Origin: Micromonospora parathelypteridis
GTDB lineage: Bacteria; Actinomycetota; Actinomycetes; Mycobacteriales; Micromonosporaceae
DNA: 64,000 nucleotides
Direction: 5' to 3'
Assembly (NCBI RefSeq): GCF_014201145.1
Contig: NZ_JACHDP010000001.1
Location: 6,882,001 to 6,946,000, forward strand
Position numbers and translations under genes: made by a program
Shown: piece after piece, positions 34,482 through 43,108 of the stretch
How the letters are laid out: each line of letters begins with the position of its first letter
Position numbering within the stretch: the first letter of the stretch is position 1
Notes under the pieces: generated by a model
The model's input: only the letters and a program-made list of their open reading frames with translations
Databases searched by the model: none
What the model was told of the DNA's origin: nothing

Positions 34482-37187
34482 TCAGCGCAGGGTTCCGCTG
34501 TCGACGCTCAACTTGCGCGACTCAGCCAGTCGCTTGGCGTCCGCCGCGCGCTGCTTCGTCGCCTTGGCGCCCTTCGCCGATGCCGCGACCGTGGGGACGA
34601 CTCCCCCGCCGATCGCATCGACGTCGTACGCCACCCACCACGATCCGGGTGTGTCGATCGCGAAGCTCAACGCGATGTGCACCGACGCACCGGGCGCCAG
34701 ACCACCCAGGTCGAACGGGATCGTCAGCGTCGTGCCCAGCCCACCACCCGGCGGGGTGGTCGCCGGCGAATCCATCGACAGATTGCGGGACAGGAGGGTC
34801 CGACCGTCACTGATGATGATCGGAGTGGTCGGGTTGATCGGGTTGACCAACCTCAGGTTGGAGTGCACCGCCGGCGACGGTCCACCGGGGTACGGTGCTC
34901 CGTTCTCCGCGCTCAGTGAGGTGATCCGAATCCGGGCCTGAGTGATCGCGGCGTTGGACCGGTTGGTCAGCGTCCGCCGGATCACCAGGCTGTTCGCGGT
35001 GCGCACCCGGTTGGGCGCGACCGACACGGCCACGTTCGGGTCGAACAACGTCGACTGGATGGAGGCGTTCTGCTGGTAGGTGCCGAGCGTGTTCTGTGGA
35101 GACGGGCTGCCGAGCGTGGACGGGACCCCGTTGATCGGGCCGAGCACGGTGGCGACCAGTCGGAAGTCGGCCTGGTTGTTGGCGGTGTCCTGGAGGTTGC
35201 CGGCGACCCGGAGTCGGTTCCAGGAGTGGGGCACGAACGGCGGTGCGTTGAACGCGGGCAGTGGCGGACCTTCGGAGAAGCCCGGTGTCGAGCCCGCCCG
35301 GTCGGTGACCGTGTTCGCCGCGTCCGGTGCAACCACCCGGAACCCGCCCTGGCCGAGGCTGGGGACGATGAGGTCGGGTTGAATGTTGTACAGCGAATAG
35401 TTGGCTGCCGCGATCAGATAGCCCCGTCGGGGACCGAGCGGCCGGGCGCTGCCCGGGATGGTGATGGACAGCCCACCGGGCGCCTCGACCTTGAAACCGG
35501 CGATCGGCAGGTTGATCGAGGTGCTGTTGACGATCGAGACGAACTGGTCGGTGAGGCCGCTGATGCCGGACTGTGCGAACTGGTCGATGACCACCTGTCG
35601 GGGCGCCGCCGAGACCTCGACGACGATCTCGTTGGACACCGCCTCGCCCAACGGGCCGGTCCCGTCGTACTGCGCCCGGAACTGATTGTGTCCGAAGGCC
35701 GGTACGTAGATCTCGAAGTGGGCCACGTTGAGGCTCAGCGGGAAGGTGCCGAGCGGGGTCTCCACCCCGTTGGGCAACTCGTCGATGAGGGTGACGCTGC
35801 CCTCGGCGACGCCCGGGCCGACGAGAACCGTGAACTGCACCGGTGTGCCGAAGGTGGTGGCGTTCGTGGACGCCGTCAGCGTGGCCACGCTCGCGGCCTG
35901 GATCAGGATGCGAATGGCCCGGGTGGCGGTTTGGCCGTTGGCGTCGGTCACGCGGACCGTTGAGGGGAACGCGCCGATCAGGGTCGGCCGGCCGGACAAC
36001 AGGCCGGTCGCCGCGTCGAGTGTCAAGCCGGGCGGCAGCGACCCGGTGGCCAGCGACCAGGTGAACGGCGCTGTGCCGCCCACCACGTTGAGCTGCTCGG
36101 CGTAGGGAGCGTCGACCTCACCCAGCGGCGGTGCTGGGAAGGTGAGGGTGGGTGCCAGGTTGACCACCAGCACGATCAGCCGGGTGCCGGTCTGGCCGTT
36201 CGCGTCGACAACCCGGATCACCACCGGGTAGTTCCCCGCAGTGGTCGGTACGCCCGAGATGCCGTTGGTCAGCGGGTTGAGCAGCAGCCCCGGTGGCAGG
36301 ACGCCCGAGGCGACCGACCAGACGAAGGGCGGCACGCCGTGGGTGATGTTCAGGGTGGCGACGTAGGCGATCCCGACGGTCGCCTCGGTCGGGTGGTTGA
36401 ACAGCAGTGTCGGCGACACGTTCGCGATCACCGTGTCCGACAGCGCCGAGTCTGGGCCGGTGCCCTCGACGGTGCGGGCGGCCACCGTGAACCGGTAGGT
36501 GGTGGTGGGGGTCAGCCCGGTGACGGTGTTGGTGGTGGTCGGTCCGAAGGTCTGGGCGGGCTGACGGATGCCGCCGACCCAGGGTGTGACGATGTAGTTG
36601 GTGATCGGTGAGCCGCCGTTGGGTCCGGGCGTCCAGCTCAGCAGGGCGGTGGCGGTGTCGGCCGTGACCGCGATGATGGTCGGTGCGCCCGGCAGAGCCA
36701 TGATCTTGGCGCCCTTGGATGCCTTGCTGGCCGGGCCGGTGCCCTCCGCGTTCTTCGCGGCGACGGTGAAGGTGTAGGTGCCCTTGGCGGTCAGACCCGA
36801 GATCTTCTGGGTGGTCTTCGACGCGTCGAAGGTCACCGCCTTCGCCTTCTTGCCGTTGCGGTACGGCGTGACCACATAGCCGGTGATGGCGGCGCCACGG
36901 TCAGCGGGCGCCTTCCACGTCACCGTTGCCGTGCCAGCGCGCCAGGACGCGGTGGGCGCGGCCGGGGCGGCCGGTGGTTGCGCCGGAGCGGCCGCCTGGG
37001 CGACGCGCTCCATGGTGACGGTCGGTGCTGTCAGCGGCGCTGTCACCGGCGCCGAAGCGGGTGTGGGGGCACGGCTCGGCGCACGGGCCGAGGCCGCCGT
37101 AGGTGCGACAAACAGACTGATGATCAGCGCCAGGATTGCGGCGCATGCCGTGACGGCCCGTGGTCGGGCACGGAGCACTGGGGACAT
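34482..37187 (-). CDS. Large secreted multidomain protein with FnIII, Ig-like and lamin-tail-like modules
   Basis: Protein of 901 aa, ATG at 37187 with GAGGGAG upstream. Signal peptide (about 1-35). Two fibronectin type III modules (about 80-165 and 166-258, each with GLTxxxTYxFTVAAxxxEGTGP). Two putative-Ig (He_PIG) modules with FVWSVASGVLPPGLLL and FTWSLATGSLPPGLTL. An Ig-like module around 445-530, then a lamin-tail-like stretch (VIDQFAQSGISGLTDQFVSIVN, positions about 535-556, written in part here). A beta-rich C-terminal domain ends in Lys/Arg-rich residues. No sorting signal or membrane anchor, so it is released. A role in adhesion or binding is only inferred. Confidence 0.75.
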   Translation of the reverse strand: MSPVLRARPRAVTACAAILALIISLFVAPTAASARAPSRAPTPASAPVTAPLTAPTVTMERVAQAAAPAQPPAAPAAPTASWRAGTATVTWKAPADRGAAITGYVVTPYRNGKKAKAVTFDASKTTQKISGLTAKGTYTFTVAAKNAEGTGPASKASKGAKIMALPGAPTIIAVTADTATALLSWTPGPNGGSPITNYIVTPWVGGIRQPAQTFGPTTTNTVTGLTPTTTYRFTVAARTVEGTGPDSALSDTVIANVSPTLLFNHPTEATVGIAYVATLNITHGVPPFVWSVASGVLPPGLLLNPLTNGISGVPTTAGNYPVVIRVVDANGQTGTRLIVLVVNLAPTLTFPAPPLGEVDAPYAEQLNVVGGTAPFTWSLATGSLPPGLTLDAATGLLSGRPTLIGAFPSTVRVTDANGQTATRAIRILIQAASVATLTASTNATTFGTPVQFTVLVGPGVAEGSVTLIDELPNGVETPLGTFPLSLNVAHFEIYVPAFGHNQFRAQYDGTGPLGEAVSNEIVVEVSAAPRQVVIDQFAQSGISGLTDQFVSIVNSTSINLPIAGFKVEAPGGLSITIPGSARPLGPRRGYLIAAANYSLYNIQPDLIVPSLGQGGFRVVAPDAANTVTDRAGSTPGFSEGPPLPAFNAPPFVPHSWNRLRVAGNLQDTANNQADFRLVATVLGPINGVPSTLGSPSPQNTLGTYQQNASIQSTLFDPNVAVSVAPNRVRTANSLVIRRTLTNRSNAAITQARIRITSLSAENGAPYPGGPSPAVHSNLRLVNPINPTTPIIISDGRTLLSRNLSMDSPATTPPGGGLGTTLTIPFDLGGLAPGASVHIALSFAIDTPGSWWVAYDVDAIGGGVVPTVAASAKGAKATKQRAADAKRLAESRKLSVDSGTLR

Positions 37188-37537
37188 GAATGTTTTCTCC
37201 CTCTTCCGGGGATGAGGACCACAGCGGATGGAGGAAGGAGACGGGCGACCGGCTGATTAGTCCTCGGCGGCCACGCGCCTGATGCCCCCCGGCCGCAGGG
37301 CGACTGGCGGAAACCCGACCGCCGCTCACGCAATGGATCTCACGTATTGAGCGACGATCCTCTATCAACTTCTACCAGTTTTCCCAGGTCAAAGCGCGTT
37401 TCGGCGGTGGGGAATTCTTCCGGTGGGCGAGGGCTGTCCGGAACCCGACTGCCGTCGCGCCCCGATTCGGGGGCACGACGGCAGGGTCGCGGTCAGTCCT
37501 GGTGGACGGCGACGGGTACGTCCTTTGTGGCTGGCGC
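37188..37537. other. Long 5' region of the secreted protein gene and a terminator
   Basis: A 350-bp gap. The right part contains the terminator of the asparagine synthase operon (37449-37484). The AT-richer stretch near 37330-37400 likely holds the promoter of the leftward 901-aa gene, giving a leader of 150 nt or more that can fold (for example GGCGG with CCGCC). I looked for c-di-GMP riboswitch motifs in it and did not find them. Confidence 0.4.
37449..37484 (-). terminator. Terminator of the asparagine synthase operon
   Basis: A perfect 9-bp outer stem CTGCCGTCG (37449-37457) with CGACGGCAG (37476-37484) plus an inner CCCC/GGGG stem, about 55 bp past the stop at 37538. Confidence 0.7.
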
Positions 37538-39127
37538 TCAGCGGCGGGCGGGACGAGGGCCGACCAGGCGGCGGACCACCGGCGCGGCGTTCCACTTCGC
37601 CGCACCGACCAGGTCGCGGGCGTGCTCCAGCACGGTGTAGTCGGGCCGGTCCAACCCGTCGGCGATGGCCCGGTCGAGGTCGTTGCCACACCGGCTCAAC
37701 ACGGTGTCGAAGTCCCGGCGCACCGGCTCCTGCAGGTCGTAGCCGAACGAGCGGTGCAGCCGGGCGAAGAGCGGCTTGTACAACCGGACCCGCTCGTGCA
37801 GCCCCGACGAGTACGACATCGGGTTCTTCGGACGGCGCAGGATGTAGTCGGGCAGCACGTCGGCGAACGCCCGCCGGACGATCCACTTCTCCTGCCCGTG
37901 GCGCACCTTCAGATCCAGCGGCAGCCGCATCGCCAGCTCCACCACGCTCAGGTCGAGGAAGGGCACCCGAGCCTCCACCCCGTGCGCCATGGCGGCCCGG
38001 TCGACCCGCTGCAACTCCGTACGGCACAGGTTGCGGATCCGGTGCAGGAACAGTCGGCGGGCCGCGGCCGGAGCGACCTGGCGGTACATCGGGTACCCGC
38101 CGAACAGCTCGTCGGAGCCGTCGCCGGTGAGCACCACCTTGATGCCCAGGTCGCCCAGCCGCCGGAAGATCGGCACCGAGACGACCGCGTTGATGATGTC
38201 GCCGTACTCGGTCAGCTCGGAGATCCGGATGGCCTCGCGCACGTCGGCGAGGCGGATGTCGCGCGGACGCAGCTCGACCACGACGTGCGGCACGTCCAGG
38301 TCGGCGGCGAGCCGCCGGGCGTACGCGACGTCGGGGCTGTCCGCGACACCGACCGTCACCGCGACGCAGTCCGGGTGGATGTCGCGCACCTGCCGCAGGG
38401 TCAACGAGCTGTCCAACCCACCGGAGAGCACCACCCCGACGGTCAGGTCGGTCTCCACCCGCATCCGGATCGCGTCGCTCAGCGCGGCACGGACGAGCAG
38501 GGCGGCCTCGTCCGGGTCGTCGATGACCGGCAGGCCCTCACCGATGGTGAGCAGGTCGACGTACGGGCGCAGTCGCACGTGCCCGTCCGCCTCCGCCCAG
38601 CCGTGGTGCCCGGGTGGCACCTCGGCGATCGGGGCGCCGTGCCCGACAAGCGCCTTGACCTCGGAGGCGAGGTGCAGGCAACCGGGCCGACGGGACCAGT
38701 ACAGGGGCTTGACCCCGAGTGGGTCGCGAGCCAGGTACGCCCGGCCGGTGGCCCGCTCGACAACGGCGAACGCGTACTCGCCGCGGAGCCGGGTCACCGC
38801 GGCCTCGCCCCACTGCTGGAACGCGGCGAGCAGCACCTCAGTGTCGCTCACGGTGCGAAACGCCTGACCCAGGCGGGTCAGTTGTGCCCGCAGCTCCCGG
38901 TAGTTGAAGATCTCGCCGTTGAAGCACAGCAGCCAGCGCTCGTCGGTCGAGGTCCACGGCTGCACCGCCCGGTCCCGGTCGACGACCCGGAGCCGGCGGG
39001 TGCCGGCGAGCAACCCGCTCTCGGACCGGGTTTCGGTGACCTCACCGCGAGGGGCCAGGACGGCGAGCATCCGCCGGAAGGTCGCCGGGTCGGCCTCGGG
39101 GCCGATGCTCAACGCGATGCCGCACAC
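37538..39127 (-). CDS. Asparagine synthase-type glutamine amidotransferase (AsnB family)
   Basis: Protein of 529 aa, GTG at 39127. It begins MCGIALSIG, so Cys2 is the glutaminase nucleophile. WLLCFNGEIFNYREL, GEYAFAVV and DPLGVKPLYW are the class-II amidotransferase domain (1-200). VVLSGGLDSSLTL is the ATP loop of the synthetase domain, followed by LTGDGSDELFGGYP and GVEARVPFLD. Active in ammonia transfer to a carboxylate: either asparagine synthesis or amidation of another acid such as peptidoglycan diaminopimelate, as AsnB/LtsA proteins do in other actinobacteria. It follows the M15-like gene by only 4 bp, which hints at a wall-related role. Confidence 0.85.
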   Translation of the reverse strand: MCGIALSIGPEADPATFRRMLAVLAPRGEVTETRSESGLLAGTRRLRVVDRDRAVQPWTSTDERWLLCFNGEIFNYRELRAQLTRLGQAFRTVSDTEVLLAAFQQWGEAAVTRLRGEYAFAVVERATGRAYLARDPLGVKPLYWSRRPGCLHLASEVKALVGHGAPIAEVPPGHHGWAEADGHVRLRPYVDLLTIGEGLPVIDDPDEAALLVRAALSDAIRMRVETDLTVGVVLSGGLDSSLTLRQVRDIHPDCVAVTVGVADSPDVAYARRLAADLDVPHVVVELRPRDIRLADVREAIRISELTEYGDIINAVVSVPIFRRLGDLGIKVVLTGDGSDELFGGYPMYRQVAPAAARRLFLHRIRNLCRTELQRVDRAAMAHGVEARVPFLDLSVVELAMRLPLDLKVRHGQEKWIVRRAFADVLPDYILRRPKNPMSYSSGLHERVRLYKPLFARLHRSFGYDLQEPVRRDFDTVLSRCGNDLDRAIADGLDRPDYTVLEHARDLVGAAKWNAAPVVRRLVGPRPARR

Positions 39128-39131
39128 CGAC

Positions 39132-40100
39132 TCAGACCCCCATCTCGGCCTCGTACGCCCGGCGGAGGCGGCGCCGGGCGGTGGGCGCGAGGCACAGGTG
39201 CCAGGCCTGCCCCTCGTCGATCACGTTGATGTCCCCGGTCTCCTGCCGGGCCAGCAGCAGCTCCGCCAGCGCCTCCCGGGCGCCGAAACGCTCGAACCAG
39301 GTCAGCTCGACGTCGACGGAGTAGCCGAGGCAGTGCCCGCTGGGCAGCATGGCGGCGTAGCCCAGGCGGCGTAGCCGGTACTGGTGTTCGGCGCTGCGGA
39401 CCAGGCTGGTCACCCACAGCGGCGGAGTGTTCGGTGGCGCGGCGGCGGCGAATTCCCGCGCGAGGTCGTTGAGCAGCGCCACCACCTCCCGGCGGGCGCG
39501 ACGGAACAGCAGCCCGGCGGTCTGCGGGGTGGCGTCCGGGCGCAGTCGACGTCGAAGTCCGCGGGCGGCGCGGCCGAGCATGGTGGCGGGCTGCTCCTGG
39601 TAGCGGAAACGCAGCAGGTCGCGGCGGCGCAACCACTCCAGGTCGACGAGGTCGGCGCTGCCGTTGACCTGGTCGTCGGTGACGAACGTCGGAGCGTCCT
39701 GCCACCACAGCACGTCGATGCGGGAGAGCAGGTAGATCCGGACCAGCGCGGTGAGGTCACGCGCCGAGGTGCGCTCGTTCGGGTGGTAGCGGGCCATCTC
39801 CAGCAGCAGCGTCTCGCGCGCCCCGATCAGCCCCTGCGGGGTGGCGTCGAGGACGGCGGCGAGCGCCGGCTCCCGCAGCCGCTCGTCGATGAGCACCTGG
39901 CGAGCCCGGGTGCTGGCCGCGTCGGCCAGGGCGCCGACCTCGACCAGCAGTTCGGCGACGGCCGCCCGGTAGGCGGCCAGATCGGGCTCGGTGGCGGAGA
40001 GGCGGCGGGGGGCCGTGCCGGAGGGCCGACGGCGGGCCGGCGCGGTGGGCGAGACGGGCGAACCGGGTTGCTGTCCCGGGCTACGGCTGGGCACTCGCAT
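39132..40100 (-). CDS. Putative M15-like (DUF5715-type) peptidase domain protein
   Basis: Protein of 322 aa, ATG at 40100 with GAAGGGACC upstream. No signal peptide or membrane helix is obvious. The N-terminal 60 residues are Pro/Arg-rich and the middle is helical. The C-terminal part has MLPSGHCLGYSVDVELTWF and INVIDEGQAWHLCL, which I read as the M15 metallopeptidase ligand pattern (SxHxxGxxxD, then E...WH). Such folds cut D-Ala-type bonds in peptidoglycan. The lack of an export signal is odd. First gene of a two-gene operon with the AsnB-type amidotransferase. Family assignment is tentative. Confidence 0.55.
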   Translation of the reverse strand: MRVPSRSPGQQPGSPVSPTAPARRRPSGTAPRRLSATEPDLAAYRAAVAELLVEVGALADAASTRARQVLIDERLREPALAAVLDATPQGLIGARETLLLEMARYHPNERTSARDLTALVRIYLLSRIDVLWWQDAPTFVTDDQVNGSADLVDLEWLRRRDLLRFRYQEQPATMLGRAARGLRRRLRPDATPQTAGLLFRRARREVVALLNDLAREFAAAAPPNTPPLWVTSLVRSAEHQYRLRRLGYAAMLPSGHCLGYSVDVELTWFERFGAREALAELLLARQETGDINVIDEGQAWHLCLAPTARRRLRRAYEAEMGV

Positions 40101-40264
40101 GACGGGGTCCCTTCTCCGGTCACGGCACTGGGTGTTCGCCCTGAAACACACCGTAATCAGCCGGACCGGAAGGGACCGAACAATCCTCCGATTGGCCCCG
40201 AAGGGAGCCGGACCTCAGGTTGTGCGCCCGACGGCGCGACCCCCAGCGGGCCAGGTGGGAGCCG

Positions 40265-41080
40265 TCAGTCGCCGTCCGTCGGCACCAGGCCCTGCACCTC
40301 GGCGTACGACGGCAGCCCGGCCGGCACGGCTGGCCCGTCCGGCGCCGCCAGCCCGCTGGCGCGTACTCCGTCGGCGACGGCGACCGCGGCGGCCAGCGCG
40401 GCCCGGAACAACAGGGAGCCGGTGCTGACCCGGGCCACCCCCGCGCGGCCCAGGTCGCCCAGCCCTGGGCCACCCGGCTGGTACAGCGCGTTGAGCGGAG
40501 CGTCGATCTCCTGGGTGAGCACGCGCAGCGTCGCCAGGTCGACGGTGCCGGGCACGAAGATCCCGTCGGCGCCGGCGGCCCGGTAGGCAAGGGCCCGGGC
40601 GAGGGTCTGCGGCAACGGGTTGTCCACCCCGAGCCACCAGGTGTCGGTGCGGGCGTTGACGAACAGGTCCGGCACCGCTGCCTTCACCGCGGCGACCTTG
40701 TCGGCGGTGTCCTCGGGGTCGGCGAGGGTGCCGTCAGCGCGCCCGTCCTCCAGGTTGATCCCGACCACACCGAGCCCGGCCAGCTCGGCCACGTATTCCG
40801 CCACGGCCGCCGGATCAGCGCTGAAGCCGGCTTCGACGTCCACGCTGAGCAGCACCGGCAGTCTGCTGAGCCGGCGAGCCAGGGCCAGGGTCTCGGCGGC
40901 GGTGGCCCCGGTGCCGTCGGGTCGGCCCGCGGCTGCGGCGACGCCGAGGCTGGTGGTGCCGATCGCCCGGTGGCCGCGCGCGGCGAGCGCCGCCGCCGAG
41001 GCGTGGTCCCAGGCGTTGGGCAGCAGCAGCGGTCGGCCGGTGTGGTGCAGGGCGCGGAACTCCGCACGCTGATCGGTCAT
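40265..41080 (-). CDS. Isocitrate lyase/PEP mutase family protein
   Basis: Protein of 271 aa, ATG at 41080 with GAGGTGAG upstream, overlapping the P450 stop by ATGA. LLLPNAWDHASAAALAARGHRAIGTTS, LLSVDVEAGFS, GINLEDG and LFVNARTDTWW follow the PEP mutase/isocitrate lyase (beta/alpha)8 fold and Mg2+ site, while the catalytic-Cys KKCGH-type loop of true isocitrate lyase is absent. Members cleave or rearrange small 2-oxo/2-hydroxy acids; substrate unknown. Translationally coupled with the P450. Confidence 0.82.
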   Translation of the reverse strand: MTDQRAEFRALHHTGRPLLLPNAWDHASAAALAARGHRAIGTTSLGVAAAAGRPDGTGATAAETLALARRLSRLPVLLSVDVEAGFSADPAAVAEYVAELAGLGVVGINLEDGRADGTLADPEDTADKVAAVKAAVPDLFVNARTDTWWLGVDNPLPQTLARALAYRAAGADGIFVPGTVDLATLRVLTQEIDAPLNALYQPGGPGLGDLGRAGVARVSTGSLLFRAALAAAVAVADGVRASGLAAPDGPAVPAGLPSYAEVQGLVPTDGD

Positions 41081-42123
41081 CGGACGCTCACCTCGAGGTT
41101 CGTCGGAACACGCAGGGTGGGGTGCGGCTCGTGACACAGCGGGGCCCGAGTGCGCTCGCAGCGTTCGCCCAGCACGTCGAGCACCCCGGTGGCGAGGGCC
41201 AGGGCATGCCGGTCGCCGGGGCAGCCGCGCTCCCCCGACCCGAAGGTCAACAGACTGGCACCGGGTCGACCGGGCCGGAACGTCGCCGGCTCGGCGAACG
41301 CCTGCGGGTCACGGTTTGCCGCGTCGAAGCGCAGGAGCACCGGGCTGCCCGCCGACAGATCCCGCCCACCCAGTCGCACCGCGGATGCGGTGACCCGCCG
41401 GGTCGCCCGTACCGGCGGGTCGAGCCGCAGCACCTCGGCCACCAGCTCCGTCGTTCCCGCCACGCCTGGCGGGTCGCCGCCCGGTAGGCGGCCGTGCGGA
41501 GGCAGCAGATGGAAAGCGGCGGCACCGATCAGGCCGGCGGTCGCGTCACACGCCTGGACCAACAGTCCGATCAGGTTCGCCCGAACCTCCGGTCCGGCCG
41601 GCGGCGCCAAGGCCAGCAGCGTCGCCACCGCCCGGTCGGCCCGCTGCGCCAGGGCCAGGTCAACCCCCGGGTGGTACGCCGCAGCGACGACCGCGACCGC
41701 CGTCCCGGCGGCTGCCGGTTCGGCGAAACCGAGGCGCCTGGCCAGCACCCGCAGCGGCACCGTCCGGGCCACGTCACGCATCACGTCCAGGCGGTCCCCG
41801 GCCCGATCCAGGACGGCGGCCGTCCGCCGGGCCGCCTCGTGCCGAAGATCGTCCACGTCCAGGGCGCCCAGCGCGTCAACCACGATCGCCCGACGTTCAG
41901 TGTGCCGCCGCGACGAACTGAACCGGCTGACCGAGGCTCGCAGCCAGGCGAGCGTGCCGTACGGACCGCTGTCGACAGCCGGCACCTCGAACGCCGGGTG
42001 CGTCAGCGCCGCCCGCACGTCGACGTGCCGCGTCACCGACCAACCGCGCCCCGGTTCGAACGAGGGCGGGCCGCACGCCGGCGTTCCCGCAGGGGGCGCG
42101 ATTTCAGTCCACGTGTCAGTCAC
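41077..42123 (-). CDS. Cytochrome P450
   Basis: Protein of 348 aa from the GTG at 42123 (an in-frame GTG at 42159 is also possible; neither has a clear ribosome site). Heme-binding loop LLTFGSGERGCPGDRHALALA with the Cys ligand; K-helix EVLRLDPPVRATRR giving ExxR; the I-helix is degenerate (VQACDATAG rather than AGxDTT). Short for a bacterial P450 (usually about 400 aa), mostly trimmed at the N-terminal side. Likely soluble and dependent on partner ferredoxin. It is co-transcribed with the PEP-mutase-like gene and lies downstream of an ArsR-type regulator. Confidence 0.85.
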   Translation of the reverse strand: MTDTWTEIAPPAGTPACGPPSFEPGRGWSVTRHVDVRAALTHPAFEVPAVDSGPYGTLAWLRASVSRFSSSRRHTERRAIVVDALGALDVDDLRHEAARRTAAVLDRAGDRLDVMRDVARTVPLRVLARRLGFAEPAAAGTAVAVVAAAYHPGVDLALAQRADRAVATLLALAPPAGPEVRANLIGLLVQACDATAGLIGAAAFHLLPPHGRLPGGDPPGVAGTTELVAEVLRLDPPVRATRRVTASAVRLGGRDLSAGSPVLLRFDAANRDPQAFAEPATFRPGRPGASLLTFGSGERGCPGDRHALALATGVLDVLGERCERTRAPLCHEPHPTLRVPTNLEVSVR

Positions 42124-42213
42124 CGGCCGACCGTAGAACCCGAACCCTTCGCCCCCCACCGAACAGTCCCCCGATGTCGCGCCCTGCGCGGCGCGCGGTT
42201 CGCGGCGCGAGAG

Positions 42214-42957
42214 TCAGGCCCGGCCGCTGGCGGGTGCCGGGGGCGGGGTGGGCGCGAGGGTCTGTTCGGAGACGTCCAGGGTCTCGGCGAGGGCGGTGCG
42301 GCCGGTCGAGGTGAGTCGGACCGCGCGACCCGCGCCCGGCGTGATCCAGCCCAGGTCGGTGAAGCGGCGGCACAGCGCCGCGCCGAGCGCTCCAGCCAGG
42401 TGCGGCCGGCGCTCGGTCCAATCCAGGCAGTCACGGACCACCGGCCGCCGAGCGGTGCGCAGCACGTGCACCGGTACGCCCAGTTCGGCCGCCCACGCCC
42501 ACCCCTCGGTCGTCAGCGTCAGGCCGCTGGAGCGATCCAGCCGTCCATCGGCCAGCAGCGCGTCGTACATGAGCACGCCCAACCGTCCGGCCAGGTGGTC
42601 GTAGCAGGTCCGGGCGTACGCCAGGACGGCGCTCGCGTTGGCTGCGCGCAGCGACCCGGCCGGCGCGGGTGCAGCCGGGGCGTGCCCGGCCAGGTCCTCG
42701 ATGAGCTGGGCCACCGACGGCCCGGCCAGCCGCAGGTAGCGGTGGCGGCCCTGCCGCTCCTCGACCAGTAGACCGCCGCGGACCAGTCGGGTGAGGTGGT
42801 CGCTGGCTGTCGACGGGGCGACCCCGGCCCGCCGGGCCAGCTCGCCGGCTGTCCAGGCACGGCCGTCGAGCAACGCGACGCAGATGCCAGCCCGGGTGCC
42901 GTCGGCCAGCAGGGCTGCCAGTTCGGCCATTGCCCGGCCCTCGGTGCCACCACTCAT
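42214..42957 (-). CDS. ArsR-type helix-turn-helix transcriptional regulator
   Basis: Protein of 247 aa, ATG at 42957 (ribosome site weak; an ATG nine codons in is an alternative). Winged helix at about 10-80: ELAALLADGTRAGICVALLDG, TAGELARRAGVAPSTASDHLTRLVRGGLL, QGRHRYLRLAG. The C-terminal domain of about 150 residues is larger than in metal-sensing ArsR proteins and has scattered Cys residues. It ends 90 bp before the P450-PEP mutase pair and probably controls it or itself. Confidence 0.85.
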   Translation of the reverse strand: MSGGTEGRAMAELAALLADGTRAGICVALLDGRAWTAGELARRAGVAPSTASDHLTRLVRGGLLVEERQGRHRYLRLAGPSVAQLIEDLAGHAPAAPAPAGSLRAANASAVLAYARTCYDHLAGRLGVLMYDALLADGRLDRSSGLTLTTEGWAWAAELGVPVHVLRTARRPVVRDCLDWTERRPHLAGALGAALCRRFTDLGWITPGAGRAVRLTSTGRTALAETLDVSEQTLAPTPPPAPASGRA

Positions 42958-43042
42958 TGCGTCATCATCGCCTGGACGAGCAGCGCCCCGATCATCTGGG
43001 TCCAGAGCACGAGCTGGCTCTCATTATCGGAGCCTGCCCCTT

Positions 43043-43067
43043 TACAACGTTGTATCCAACGTTGTAA
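43043..43067 (+). promoter_or_regulatory. Two adjacent LacI-family operators
   Basis: TACAACGTTGTA (43043-43054) is a perfect 12-bp palindrome, and TCCAACGTTGTAA (43055-43067) repeats the same CAACGTTG core directly beside it. ACAACGTTGT is a common operator of sugar-responsive LacI repressors of glycoside hydrolase genes in actinomycetes. They lie 42-66 bp upstream of the GH43 start, where a repressor would block transcription. No LacI gene lies in the window. Confidence 0.8.
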
Positions 43068-43108
43068 GAACGTGGAGCACACCGCCAACTCCCCCAAGGT
43101 AGGTCCAC

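Noticed and set aside
37188..37440. c-di-GMP riboswitch before the 901-aa secreted protein
   Set aside because: The leader is long and can fold, but GGCAAACC and GACGCAAAGCC-type blocks are absent.
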